Below are positions 15,648 through 24,377 of a DNA stretch of 41,889 nt, in pieces; position 1 is the first letter of the stretch, and each line of letters opens with the position of its first letter. The stretch spans positions 1 through 41,889 of the forward strand of contig CAMATH010000074.1 in NCBI GenBank assembly GCA_945860955.1, given 5' to 3'. Both the position numbers and the translations under genes were made by a program. Source of the DNA: Planctomicrobium piriforme (GTDB lineage Bacteria > Planctomycetota > Planctomycetia > Planctomycetales > Planctomycetaceae). The notes beneath the pieces are model-generated. The model saw only the letters and a program-made list of their open reading frames with translations, did no database searches and was not told the origin of the DNA.

Positions 15648-16853
15648 CTACTTCGCCGAGACCGCCGGCAACGTCAGCTTGATCTCGGGCGATTTCATGT
15701 CGGGCGTCCGCGCCAGCAGCTCCGAGAGCTGAAACGCGTAGTATTTCTGGTTCGCGGCAGGCTGCTTGTCGGTCGAGGCGTTGGCGACCCAGAATTTGGT
15801 GCTTTTGGGCTCAAAAAGAACGTTGTGCAGATTCGACTTCATCGCGACGGGGCAGTCCATCAGGTGCAGCGCGCTTTCGGCATCAAATTTCCCATGCCCA
15901 TGCTTCGCGCGCCGGGAGAGTTCCTTGTATCGATCTCCGGCGGAGAGGAGCACCGAATCCTCGACCGGAGTCGGGAGCAGCGGGTGTGCTTCGCCCGGCT
16001 TCAACAAGGTGAACACATTCCAGCTCGCTTCCATTCCGACCGCGCGATTCGTTTTTCCGTCCGCGACGACATAGAAGTACTGGCAAGTCCGCGGATTGTC
16101 TCGGAAGACCTTGACGGCTTCGTCGAGATCATGGGCCGTCTCGAGAGCTTCGCGAACTAGAAGCGCCATGGGAACGCCCGCCCAATGGCCCAAGCCTCCT
16201 CCGCCCATTTCACCAACCGAGACGTGTTCTTTGTTCATGCCGGTGACGGAACCGATGAACCCGGCGTACGTGACGTTGACGAACGGCACTCCGCCATCGG
16301 GTTCGAGAACGACAACAACCGCGTGGTCTTGCAGGCCCCAGTCAATCGCGTAGTCCAGAACGCGGCCATGGTACAGTGTGCCGTCTTTGGTCGCCGAATT
16401 CATGATCGCGAACCCGCTGCAGTGGAACATTTCCGGAATGAAGTTGGCGACGATGACGTCTTCGGCCTTCAAGCCCGCACCGGCCGCCAGACCTTCCATC
16501 TCTTCAAAGTACTTCGCGGGAACGAAGGGCTTCTGGATGGTCGTGATCGACTCGATGATCGAGCGCGGCTTCAGCTTGAGCATTCCGACCTTGAGCTTTT
16601 CGCCCCCTTTCTTCACGAGCAGGTTGTGCATGTTGCTCCGCACGCGGTCTCGCAACAGTGCCCCCTGCTGGTAACCCATCTCATAGGGGGTGCCCTTCAA
16701 GTGCAGCACGGGATACCCGTCGATGATCTCCAGCCAACCTTGTCCGCAGCGGGCCACCGTCTGGGCCGTGGCGACTGTGGCATCCACCAGTTGGAAGAGA
16801 ACGCACCAGCAAAGAGTCAGCAGAGCCAAACGGAAGCGCAGTGTTGACAGCAT
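15648..16853 (-). CDS. Exported C45-type autoproteolytic acyltransferase/hydrolase
   Basis: A 401-residue Ntn-hydrolase of the peptidase C45 (isopenicillin-N acyltransferase-like)/phospholipase-B-like group. An N-terminal signal (LALLTLCWCVLFQLVDATVA) is followed by the typical propeptide motif GTPYEMGYQQGALLRDRV. The probable autocatalytic cleavage site is before Cys145 in EMFHCSGFAI, with the conserved downstream TKDGTLYHGRVLDY. VTYAGFIGSVTGMNKEHVSVGEM and YFYVVADG follow, as in family members. After self-cleavage the new N-terminal Cys would act as nucleophile on an amide or acyl substrate, here unknown. Length fits the family. The gene is isolated, head-to-head with the lipoprotein gene across 229 bp. 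Confidence 0.87.
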   Translation of the reverse strand: MLSTLRFRLALLTLCWCVLFQLVDATVATAQTVARCGQGWLEIIDGYPVLHLKGTPYEMGYQQGALLRDRVRSNMHNLLVKKGGEKLKVGMLKLKPRSIIESITTIQKPFVPAKYFEEMEGLAAGAGLKAEDVIVANFIPEMFHCSGFAIMNSATKDGTLYHGRVLDYAIDWGLQDHAVVVVLEPDGGVPFVNVTYAGFIGSVTGMNKEHVSVGEMGGGGLGHWAGVPMALLVREALETAHDLDEAVKVFRDNPRTCQYFYVVADGKTNRAVGMEASWNVFTLLKPGEAHPLLPTPVEDSVLLSAGDRYKELSRRAKHGHGKFDAESALHLMDCPVAMKSNLHNVLFEPKSTKFWVANASTDKQPAANQKYYAFQLSELLARTPDMKSPEIKLTLPAVSAK

Positions 16854-17082
16854 AAGGAATTCCCGCGTCGCACAGGTTTTCGGAGGGGACTCGACAGTTC
16901 GCGAACCGGAAATTCCTTAGGAATCAGCCGGGGCGCGAAAGACCGCAGTTTGTGCAGAATACCAATCGGGAAGCGACACAGCGAGATCGTCTTGCTTCGT
17001 TTGCCAGAATCGGATAGTGTCCGCGCCCCTCCTCGTTCTCCCCTCGCTTCCCTCCCCACATCTCCCCCCTCGAGTCCTCCCA

Positions 17083-18978
17083 ATGCGGTCCCGGATGCCC
17101 CCGGCCGGCTGGGCCGGCGCGCTGTTGCTGCTTGTTTCCGGTTGCGCCTCGGCCTGGAATCGTTCCGAACAGGAACTGAGTTCCGGCCCGCGCTCTGCCC
17201 CCTCGACCCGTGGTGAAGCGGGCGGACGCGCCAAGGTCCAATCGAGCAGTGTCGCGAAATCACGTCGCGGTGCCCCGCAGAGTGGGCCTGATGGTCCTAG
17301 CCCGTCCGATCGTGTTCTGGGCGTCGAGAAATCACGGGGCGGGGCCCCTCGGCCCGGGCCCGCGGTGAATAGGCACGTTCTCACCGCCGACGTCGATCCG
17401 GGGCGGGCGGATAGCAGCCGACAGACCGACACTGTTCAACCCGCGGGCGGACTGTTCTCTGCTCGCAAGGGGACGACCAAACCGAAGCCGGTTGATCCGG
17501 CGGCCGCAGAGGTCGTGGACCAGGAATTCCCCGATGCCGGTCCCGAGGAGAAGCAGGGAATTCTCGCCGACATGGAGGGGATGTCCCCCTCAAATATGCG
17601 GGCGATGTTGCGGGCCTGGAAACAGGGGCTGGCCCGGAAAAACGCTGTGGCGGCCAATCCGAATGGCAAGGATCCGTCCCGCGAACCTGTCGTGAATCCG
17701 GCCGCTGCGACAGAGGAATCAACAACCACACGCATCAAGAAGTCATTGAGTGCCGGATTGGGTTCGGTTACCGCCTGGGGTACTGCGATCGTGGGTGGCA
17801 AAAAGCCCGACCCGGCGACGCAGCGGCCTCCGGTGAATTCTCCCGCCGGCGCGTCCCCGACCGCGCAAATTGAAGAGGTTCGATCCGGAGCCGATGAAGA
17901 CGTCGGGCGGGCCACCGCTCGCGAACTACCCGGTGCCCCGGAGCCGAATCCTCGAGACACCCTGAAAGATCTGATTGAGCTGGCCGAGGCGGAAGTCGCC
18001 GACATGCAGCCCGGTCCTTCGACCCGCGAACGGGACGAGTTCATCTCGAAACATGTCTCCCTGCGGATGCTGTATCTGGTCGGCGGACGGCACGAACTCG
18101 CAATGCAGGCGATCCCCGAGATCGATCCGATCGACCAGGAGTTCTGGCAGCATCTGTTCTGGGGATTGGCCAACTACTTCGACGCGGAGTCTCTTCCCTC
18201 ACAGGACGACCGGGCGGCGGAGGCGGCCGCTCAACTCACGCAGGCGGTGCTTAAACTCCAGCGCCGCGCACACTTAGAAGTCCGCTATGCGACGTTCTGC
18301 GATCAGATCGAAGGGTTTGGCGTCTACGAACCATGCGAATCGAACTCGTTCCACTCCGGGCAGGATATCCTGCTCTACGCCGAGTTTGGCAACGTCCTGA
18401 GCGCTCTCGACGAATCGGGGCTGTATCGCACGAATCACATTTCGGTGATTGAACTGTCGGCTTACGGTTCCGATGCGGACCCCGTCGAGCGAATTGAACT
18501 CCCCGAGACGGTCGATCGGTGTCGACGGCCCCGCCGTGACTATTTTCATAGCTATGTCGTGGCGATTCCTCCGACGGTCGCACCGGGAGTCTACGTCCTC
18601 AAGTTGATGGTGACCGACCTCGCCAGCAAACGGCAGGCGTCACACACGTTGAATTTTCGGATCACTCCGGCCCCCGAAGAGCCGACTTCGGTGGTCGATG
18701 GTACGGTGGCCGGGCCACCGGAGACCGCCCCAGTGGAACCACATCCGCGTTCACGAACGCGAGACAAGGTGCAAAGCCATTTGTCGGCGCGGGCCCCCGA
18801 GGAGGCTCTGGAACTCCAGTCACTGGAAGTTGAATCCGACGAACGGCCGGGATTCACCCACGACTCGACGCGAACGTTGGACGAGAGCGCCACGCCGACG
18901 GATTTGTCGGACCCATCCGAAGAATCTGCCGACGACAGCGACATGGACGATCTGCCACCACTGCCGCCGATGCGGTAG
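17083..18978 (+). CDS. Large lipoprotein of unknown function
   Basis: A 631-residue protein with a lipoprotein signal: MRSRMPPAGWAGALLLL then VSGCAS, a lipobox with the acylated Cys near residue 22. Residues about 25-260 are low-complexity, Pro/Gly/Arg/Ser-rich and probably disordered, including an imperfect 24-residue duplication. From about 285 a helical region begins (RDTLKDLIELAEAEVADMQPG), and about 345-560 looks globular: LRMLYLVGGRHELAMQAIPEID, CDQIEGFGVYEPCESNSFHSGQDILLYAEFGNV-type segments, then beta strands with VAPGVYVLKLMVTDLAS. The C-terminus is acidic and Ser/Pro-rich. I do not recognise the family beyond its planctomycete style; surface or periplasmic location is likely. ATG 17083 was chosen as it opens the signal; ATG 17095 is an alternative. 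Confidence 0.75.
   Translation: MRSRMPPAGWAGALLLLVSGCASAWNRSEQELSSGPRSAPSTRGEAGGRAKVQSSSVAKSRRGAPQSGPDGPSPSDRVLGVEKSRGGAPRPGPAVNRHVLTADVDPGRADSSRQTDTVQPAGGLFSARKGTTKPKPVDPAAAEVVDQEFPDAGPEEKQGILADMEGMSPSNMRAMLRAWKQGLARKNAVAANPNGKDPSREPVVNPAAATEESTTTRIKKSLSAGLGSVTAWGTAIVGGKKPDPATQRPPVNSPAGASPTAQIEEVRSGADEDVGRATARELPGAPEPNPRDTLKDLIELAEAEVADMQPGPSTRERDEFISKHVSLRMLYLVGGRHELAMQAIPEIDPIDQEFWQHLFWGLANYFDAESLPSQDDRAAEAAAQLTQAVLKLQRRAHLEVRYATFCDQIEGFGVYEPCESNSFHSGQDILLYAEFGNVLSALDESGLYRTNHISVIELSAYGSDADPVERIELPETVDRCRRPRRDYFHSYVVAIPPTVAPGVYVLKLMVTDLASKRQASHTLNFRITPAPEEPTSVVDGTVAGPPETAPVEPHPRSRTRDKVQSHLSARAPEEALELQSLEVESDERPGFTHDSTRTLDESATPTDLSDPSEESADDSDMDDLPPLPPMR
17251..17361 (+). repeat. Imperfect 72-bp direct repeat within the lipoprotein gene
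   Basis: Segments 17251-17289 and 17323-17361 are similar (shared GTCG.GAAATCACG start and GGGGCCCC-like core). They encode KSRRGAPQSGP and KSRGGAPRPGP in the disordered N-terminal region, 24 residues apart. It looks like an in-frame duplication of GC-rich linker sequence. Confidence 0.5.
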
Positions 18979-19132
18979 TTGCGTGTGATTCGTGGTGCCG
19001 AACGTCTGCAACCTTGGAGGTTACGCGGAGCCCCGCCCGATAGCGACCTACCCCGTCGAATGAGCGGGCCGTGCGCGCACGTTTTCGAAAGGCAACTGGA
19101 CCGCCATGGCCATGCAGGCGGATGATCGCCTG

Positions 19133-20659
19133 TCAGGACAGGGTCAGCGGATCCAAATGTTCCTTCAACAGCCGTGGCCCGACGATCGGTTGGCCATCTT
19201 CATCGCATTCACCCGGGCGGATCAGAAAATTCTCGAATTGCCAGACCGAGTCGTCGAGGTGGGCGTTCGAATCCGAACCCAGGCGATCCCCCAAGGGGGT
19301 CCAGTCCAGTGGGATCGACGGAGTGTGCCCCAGATATTCGCTCGCAGAATTCAGAATCTCGTCGTCGGGGAGTTCATCCGGCAGGCGGACCCCCCGTTTG
19401 GGGTTTCGGATCATCCAGGCGACCGCCCCCAGGACCGATGCTGCGACTTGCAGGGTCGTGGCATTCTGGTGCGGCACCAGTTCGCGGGCTTCCTGAATCG
19501 AAAGAATTGTCCCGCACCACCACGACTTGAAGTCGTGCCCCATCAGCAAGACACCGAGTTCGTCCAGCCCGCGCCCGATATCGTCGGACATGATGCGGTG
19601 CCTTGGCAGATTCCGGTAGTTGTTGGCGCGCACTTCTCTCAGGCAGGCGGAGGCGTCGGCGCAGGGAAGATACGTGTAGTGGACGGTCGGCCGGTAGACG
19701 ATTTTGTCGGAAGCGTCGGCCACGGACAGATAGTCCGACAGGCTGAACGCTTCGCCATGGCGGATGACCATCCCGACAATGTCGCTGGAGGGAACCCGGG
19801 TGCGAACGAACGTGTCGATTCCCCGGCTGTCGAGGCAAATCTGGTTGCAGGGGCCGACCTTGTGTTCCCAGGCACCGATCGGGAGTGTGCGTTCATGAGT
19901 CCCCCAGCCCATTTCCGCCGGGGCGACCCCTTCTTCGTACAGCCCTTCCACGCTCCAGGTGTTGACGAATTCCCCCGGTTGTCGGGGGATGTAGGAAACC
20001 TGGGTGTCCCGCTCGCTGACGTGAATTGTTTTGACGCCGACGGTTTGGGCCAGGAGGTTGTAATGTCGATCGGCCAGCGCCCGTTCGAGCGTCGCGCGCC
20101 GCGGGTCATCGGGGCGATCGGTCACGATTTTCGCGGCGATATCTCGCAGTGCCCGCTTGGTGAAGTGCGAGACCAGCCCGGGATTCGCGCCGTGGTCGAG
20201 TACCGCCGTCGGACCGCGGTTTCCTCCCCAATCCTCCAGCATTTTCCGGATCGCCATATGGCGCACGTACAAAGTGCGTTCCGGCGGCGTGAGCGCGTTG
20301 TCGGCGTACGGATCCCAGAGTTCGACCGAGGTGTTGATGTACAACACCTGATGCTTGTGGCACCACGTGAGGATGTCCACACAGTCGATATTCCAGGCCA
20401 GGTCGATGATCATGTCCCCCGGACCGACGAGCGCGCTAAGCTGCTTGTCCATCCGCGCGGGCTGAATTCGGTCCTTGCAGAAATTAACGCCGGCATCGAT
20501 CCACTGCTGCAGCTTCTCGGGAACTTCGTCCGCGAAATCCATGACGGTGAAGTGATGGACCGGCGTGTCCATGTGTTTCCGCAGGAGGGGCAGAGTACAT
20601 TGCGCGACACCGCCGAATCCGATGATCAGCACCCGGCCATTGAACGAGATGTTCGTCAT
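19133..20659 (-). CDS. hss: Homospermidine synthase
   Basis: A 508-residue NAD-dependent enzyme joining two putrescine-derived aminobutyl groups to make homospermidine. It starts with a Rossmann loop RVLIIGFGGVAQCTLPLL, followed by the acidic ribose-binding end of strand 2 (FTVMDF). Typical segments follow: MIIDLAWNIDCVDILTWCH, YINTSVELWDPY, AVLDHGANPGLVSHF, then MGWGTHERTLP and DIVGMVIRHGEAFSLSDYL. Length matches bacterial HSS (about 475-510) and the motif set separates it from saccharopine dehydrogenases. The cytoplasmic product would supply a major polyamine; no ornithine/arginine decarboxylase gene lies next to it. It is transcribed away from the retron, with about 270 bp between its start and the retron promoter. 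Confidence 0.9.
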   Translation of the reverse strand: MTNISFNGRVLIIGFGGVAQCTLPLLRKHMDTPVHHFTVMDFADEVPEKLQQWIDAGVNFCKDRIQPARMDKQLSALVGPGDMIIDLAWNIDCVDILTWCHKHQVLYINTSVELWDPYADNALTPPERTLYVRHMAIRKMLEDWGGNRGPTAVLDHGANPGLVSHFTKRALRDIAAKIVTDRPDDPRRATLERALADRHYNLLAQTVGVKTIHVSERDTQVSYIPRQPGEFVNTWSVEGLYEEGVAPAEMGWGTHERTLPIGAWEHKVGPCNQICLDSRGIDTFVRTRVPSSDIVGMVIRHGEAFSLSDYLSVADASDKIVYRPTVHYTYLPCADASACLREVRANNYRNLPRHRIMSDDIGRGLDELGVLLMGHDFKSWWCGTILSIQEARELVPHQNATTLQVAASVLGAVAWMIRNPKRGVRLPDELPDDEILNSASEYLGHTPSIPLDWTPLGDRLGSDSNAHLDDSVWQFENFLIRPGECDEDGQPIVGPRLLKEHLDPLTLS

Positions 20660-20926
20660 CGCGTCTCTCCGTTGACGTCGTGGCGACCACCGCGATCAGC
20701 CCCTGGCCCCGCGGTCGCCGAGATATTCGCCCGTCCGGCCTGAGCCATCGACGACAGCGTGCCCAACCGACGCCCCCTCCGTTCCGAAGAGGACACAATC
20801 ACAAAACAGTCTGTCATTTCAGGACATGCAACCTCCCGGGGGTGTTCGCGCAATGGGACCAAGCGGTGATTGTAGGCGGATGACGGAGATTGTAAAGCAA
20901 TTCGACGATTCGGAACCGCTCTGTGG
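20660..20926. other. Intergenic region between hss and the retron
   Basis: A 267-bp divergent intergenic stretch. I see no credible gene: open frames here are shadows without family features. It presumably holds the minus-strand hss promoter, which I could not pin down. Confidence 0.5.
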
Positions 20927-20954
20927 TTGACCACGGTCCTACATTCGTTACGAT
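20927..20954 (+). promoter_or_regulatory. Probable promoter of the retron ncRNA-RT transcript
   Basis: TTGACC (20927-20932) and TACGAT (20949-20954) are separated by 16 bases, a good match to a sigma-70-type -35/-10 pair. The predicted start of transcription is near 20961, just a few bases before the a1 repeat at 20965. That placement is what a retron needs, which supports the call. Confidence 0.55.
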
Positions 20955-20960
20955 CGTTCT

Positions 20961-21134
20961 CTGCTGGTCAGCGGGCCGCACAAGCTACTGTCTGGCGCTT
21001 CACCGCGCGAGACGACTGCGGGGATACCCCGTGGGAGATGGATTGTCTGGCTTTCGCGGCGGAAGCAGAGGACGGCGCGACCTTGCACCGCCCCCTGCTT
21101 CGCCACCGGAACGAGTTGCGCGGCCCGCTGGCCA
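20961..21134 (+). ncRNA. Putative retron msr-msd non-coding RNA
   Basis: Structure read directly from sequence. Repeat a1 (20965-20979, TGGTCAGCGGGCCGC) is complementary over all 15 positions, with one G-U pair, to a2 (21120-21134); pairing extends inward three more bases (20981-20983 with 21116-21118) past one mismatch. Immediately inside a1 is AAGCTACTG; the G at 20984 sits in an AGC context, as for the branching guanosine of known retrons. The msr part has two hairpins: 20990-21013 (GTCT/AGAC plus GCGC/GCGC-type inner stem) and 21016-21034 (CGGGG-ATA-CCCCG core). The msd part is one long hairpin, 21058-21104, about 19 bp with a few mismatches. The order a1, branch G, msr hairpins, msd hairpin, a2, RT gene is the standard retron layout. 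Predicted msDNA is about 50-70 nt. Boundaries are estimates. Confidence 0.75.
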
Positions 21135-21159
21135 CTACAAAATCGCGGAGCGAGCGTGG

Positions 21160-22452
21160 ATGGGACTATTCTCCTGGTTGTGGGGCTTGATCACGGGGAA
21201 GTCGGGCGGGTCGGGCTCCCCCCACGGTCCCGGTCAAACAGCTACCCCAACGGGGCGGTCCCGTGTTCGACTGCGCAGGCGACGGTCAACCCCGCGACTC
21301 ACTCCCCGCAACTCCGTCGCCACCGAACCTGTTCGTCCCCCCCAGGCGGCCGTTGTCTCGATTCGTCCCTATCGCTTCGCGCGACGCACGCCCAATCTGC
21401 GAAACTGGTTTGACTTCAGCGGTGACGTCAATCTTCAACGCCTGGGGCGGTTCCAGCTCCCCCCACTCGCGACTTCTGACGATGTCGCCCGTTGGCTGGG
21501 AATTACCACGGGGGAGCTGGCTTGGCTCTCCGGGCGGTTCTGGGAGCCGTACGCCCCCGCGACCATCCAGCAGGCGCACTACCACTTTGTCTGGATCAAC
21601 AAACGGCGTGGCGGCCGACGATTGATTGAAATCCCCAAAGCCCGTCTCCGGGCCGTTCAGGATCGGATTCTGCGTCAGATCCTGGACCGCATCCCGGCAC
21701 ATTCAGCGGCGCACGGTTTCGTCACGGGGCGCTCGAATCGTTCCAATGCCGAACCGCACGTCGAAAAGAATGTCCTGCTCAAGCTCGACCTGAGAAACTT
21801 CTATCCCAGCGTTTCGTTTTCCCGTGTCGTCGCGATCTTTCGCAGTCTGGGGTTCTCGCGTGAAGCCGCCGGCTGGTTTGGTCGGCTGACAACCACCACC
21901 ACTCCCAAGTCGGCACTCACCCCTGGGACCGAAGCCGACCAACGCAATTTTTTCCGCCGCCATTTGCCGCAGGGAGCCCCTACGTCGCCCGCTCTGGCCA
22001 ACCTCTCGGCCTTCGTTCTGGATCTGCGACTGTCCGGACTGGCACGCAGCTTCCACGCGAACTACACCCGCTACGCCGACGACATTACCTTTTCGGGTGA
22101 CGAGCGGTTTCGCCGGAGTATCGCGGTGTTCTTGCCGCTGGTGCGGCAGATCATTTCGCAGGAACGGTTTCAGATCCACCCCGGGAAGTTGCGGGTGGAA
22201 CGGCGGAGTCAACGACAATCGGTCACGGGGGTTGTCGTCAATTCCAGAACAAACATCCGTCGTGACGTCTACGATCGACTCAAGGCGATTTTGACCAATT
22301 GCGTCCGCTTTGGACCGAGTTCACAAAACCGCGACGGACGGCCTGAATTCGCGAGCCATTTGCGGGGCCGAATCGCCCATGTTCAGTCGCTCAACGTGGT
22401 ACGTGGAGAGAAACTTCTGGAGATTTACTCTAGAATCGACTGGAGCCGCTGA
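21160..22452 (+). CDS. Retron-type reverse transcriptase
   Basis: A 430-residue reverse transcriptase. Catalytic motifs: KLDLRNFYPSV (Asp210), LPQGAPTSPALANL (269-282) and YADD (305-308, with Asp307/308). Two features specific to retron RTs are present: NAEPH at 196-200 (the NAxxH region-X motif) and VTG at 355-357 followed by VVVN (region Y). No maturase or HNH domain is present, arguing against a group II intron, and no TR/VR repeat pair suggests a DGR. Residues 1-13 (MGLFSWLWGLITG) are hydrophobic, 14-60 are a basic, Pro/Ser-rich linker, and a conserved-looking helical region (FARRTPNLRNWFDFS) precedes the palm. The overall plan recalls the myxobacterial Mx162-type RT. Start ATG 21160 lies 25 bp after a2; the frame is open further upstream, but a longer protein would overlay the ncRNA. 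No effector gene is adjacent. Confidence 0.93.
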   Translation: MGLFSWLWGLITGKSGGSGSPHGPGQTATPTGRSRVRLRRRRSTPRLTPRNSVATEPVRPPQAAVVSIRPYRFARRTPNLRNWFDFSGDVNLQRLGRFQLPPLATSDDVARWLGITTGELAWLSGRFWEPYAPATIQQAHYHFVWINKRRGGRRLIEIPKARLRAVQDRILRQILDRIPAHSAAHGFVTGRSNRSNAEPHVEKNVLLKLDLRNFYPSVSFSRVVAIFRSLGFSREAAGWFGRLTTTTTPKSALTPGTEADQRNFFRRHLPQGAPTSPALANLSAFVLDLRLSGLARSFHANYTRYADDITFSGDERFRRSIAVFLPLVRQIISQERFQIHPGKLRVERRSQRQSVTGVVVNSRTNIRRDVYDRLKAILTNCVRFGPSSQNRDGRPEFASHLRGRIAHVQSLNVVRGEKLLEIYSRIDWSR

Positions 22453-22528
22453 GGTGGCGATCACAGACAATTCTCGACTGTGAAATCACGCGGACGGTCC
22501 AGACGTCCGACTCTCGTTCAACTTCCCA

Positions 22529-23812
22529 CTAGGCGGCCCGAGATCCGTCGCGCATCGCCAGCTTGGTTTCGCCACGAACCACTTCCGGCGTGATGACATA
22601 CACTTGGCCGGGATCCTGGTCGGGGAGTTCGAACATAATGTCGAACATCAATCCCTCAATCACGCTTCTCAGTCCACGGGCACCAGTGTCTTTCGCCAGT
22701 GCGATCCGGGCGATCTCCCGCAACGACTCAGGAGAGAACTCGAGCTGCGCGTTTTCGAGCTGGAAGAACTTCTGGTACTGACGCACCAGTGAGTTCTTCG
22801 GTTCGGTCATGATGTGAACCAGATCGTCCTCGGAGAGCGGGTGCAGCGCGCTGACCACCGGGAGCCGGCCGACCAGTTCGGGGATCATTCCAAACTCGAT
22901 CACGTCGTCGACCGTCGCATGCTGCAACAGCTTGTTCCGCTGGTCGGTCGCGTTCGCGGCAGAGGGATCCGATCCAAAACCAATCGTCTTCCTCCCCATC
23001 CGCTTGGCGATGATGTTCTCGAGGCCGACAAACGTCCCTCCGCAAATGAACAGGATGTTCGTCGTGTCCATTTGAATGTACTGCTGCTCGGGGTGCTTGC
23101 GTCCCCCTTGCGGCGGAACGTTTGCGACCGTCCCTTCCAGCATCTTGAGAAGTGCCTGCTGAACCCCTTCGCCGGAAACGTCGCGGGTGATCGAGACGTT
23201 CTGGCTCGTCTTGCCGATCTTATCAATTTCGTCGATGAACAGAATCCCCCGCTGGGCCTGTTCAATATCGAAGTCGGCCGCGTGGAGCAGTTTCAGCAGG
23301 AGATTCTCGACGTCTTCTCCCACGTATCCCGCTTCGGTCAGCGTCGTGGCGTCGCCAATCGCGAACGGCACTTGCAAGGCTTTTGCCAGCGTACGGGCCA
23401 GCAGAGTTTTGCCCGAGCCGGTCGGTCCAATCAACAGAATGTTGGACTTTTCGATTTCGACGTCGTTGTCGGCGTCGGCCGCCAGCATCAGTCGCTTGTA
23501 ATGATTGTGGACCGCGACCGACAAAACCTTTTTCGTCTGCCGCTGACCGATCACGTAGTCGTCGATTTGGGCAACGATCTCGCGAGGAGTCGGCACCTTG
23601 CTGAAGAGCGGACGCGATGTCCCCCTGCGACGCTTTTCCTGATCCAAAATGGATTGGCAAAGCTCGATGCATTCGCCGCAGATGTACACGTCGCCAGGCC
23701 CCTCAACAAGAGGCCCGACGTCGCGATAACTCTTGCGACAGAAGGAACAGTTCGCGTTCTTCTTCCCGGCCGTGGCACGGCTACCAGGGGTGAAGTCTTT
23801 ACCGGTGGGCAT
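22529..23812 (-). CDS. clpX: ATP-dependent Clp protease ATP-binding subunit ClpX
   Basis: A 427-residue AAA+ unfoldase that feeds tagged substrates to ClpP. The N-terminal C4 zinc finger has Cys22, Cys25, Cys45 and Cys48. Walker A is GPTGSGKT at 129-136, followed by [15 protein letters not shown]; Walker B is ILFIDEID. Pore-loop residues include the RKH motif (GGRKHPEQQ), and the ClpP-docking IGF loop is present (KTIGFG). Sensor regions [18 protein letters not shown] complete the family. All parts are intact, so it should be functional. No clpP or tig lies beside it, unlike the classic tig-clpP-clpX cluster. It converges with the retron RT gene across 76 bp that carry two small hairpins but no T-run. 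Confidence 0.97.
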   Translation of the reverse strand: MPTGKDFTPGSRATAGKKNANCSFCRKSYRDVGPLVEGPGDVYICGECIELCQSILDQEKRRRGTSRPLFSKVPTPREIVAQIDDYVIGQRQTKKVLSVAVHNHYKRLMLAADADNDVEIEKSNILLIGPTGSGKTLLARTLAKALQVPFAIGDATTLTEAGYVGEDVENLLLKLLHAADFDIEQAQRGILFIDEIDKIGKTSQNVSITRDVSGEGVQQALLKMLEGTVANVPPQGGRKHPEQQYIQMDTTNILFICGGTFVGLENIIAKRMGRKTIGFGSDPSAANATDQRNKLLQHATVDDVIEFGMIPELVGRLPVVSALHPLSEDDLVHIMTEPKNSLVRQYQKFFQLENAQLEFSPESLREIARIALAKDTGARGLRSVIEGLMFDIMFELPDQDPGQVYVITPEVVRGETKLAMRDGSRAA

Positions 23813-23961
23813 CAGTGTTCTCGTAGCGACGACCCGACACGCAGTGGATTCTTCAGCAGACCGAACTCACACGCCCGCAGCTTGCGTTCCATCGCTGAAA
23901 AATCCAGCGAACGCTTACTGACAGAGCCTCCTCACTCCGACACCAAACCATGTGTTCAGGT

Positions 23962-24285
23962 TCAGTGTTCCGATTCTGGCTCCGCCTCCCCTTCAAATGT
24001 CGGGGAAACGTCGGCCGGCGACTTTGAGGCCTCCTGAGGTGGAGTGACTCCCATCGCCGCCGCCATTCGGCCCTTGATTTTTCGGAATTCCTCCTCCGAA
24101 AGCTGACCCCGCCGGACCATTTCGCGATACTCCGTCAGCAAAAGTAGCTCGCCACCGGAATCATCGGCACGGTCGCGCAACCAAACCTTCAGGTAATAGA
24201 CAGCGGTGGCCAACACTAAAAGTCCGGCAACCAGACTCAAGCTCGGCCAAATCAATCGCCGCAAGGGTTCAGGCAGGTTGAGCAT
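23962..24285 (-). CDS. Small membrane protein with SHOCT-like tail
   Basis: A 107-residue protein: a single membrane helix at about 12-35 (LIWPSLSLVAGLLVLATAVYYL), then a charged cytoplasmic or periplasmic part. Within the latter, LLTEYREMVRRGQLSEEEFRKIKGRM resembles the SHOCT-type short C-terminal motif, in which an L..G.IteEEFe-like pattern forms two small helices. The tail is acidic and Pro/Ser-rich. Function unknown. ATG 24285 is preferred over TTG 24303. It lies about 150 bp upstream of clpX on the same strand and about 90 bp downstream of the sugar-binding protein gene, without an obvious joint role. Confidence 0.7.
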   Translation of the reverse strand: MLNLPEPLRRLIWPSLSLVAGLLVLATAVYYLKVWLRDRADDSGGELLLLTEYREMVRRGQLSEEEFRKIKGRMAAAMGVTPPQEASKSPADVSPTFEGEAEPESEH

Positions 24286-24377
24286 TGTCAAATCGCCAGT
24301 CAAATCCAGACAATTTTACAAGGGGTCACACTCTCGGACGTGCTTCCGGCGCGGGACTCGATAGGGGCGGCAGCGTT

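Noticed and set aside
19106-20743. Plus-strand frame of about 545 codons
   Set aside because: Shadow of homospermidine synthase; no recognisable motifs.
20923-21159. Upstream extension of the RT reading frame (79 codons)
   Set aside because: It would translate through the a1/a2-bounded ncRNA region and shows no conserved protein features; ATG 21160 suits the retron layout.
21160-22452. RT as a group II intron maturase or a diversity-generating retroelement
   Set aside because: No maturase/endonuclease domain, no intron domain V-like sequence noticed, and no template/variable repeat pair; the NAxxH and VTG motifs favour a retron.
22814-24037. Plus-strand frame of about 407 codons
   Set aside because: Shadow of clpX, whose complete AAA+ motif set is on the minus strand.
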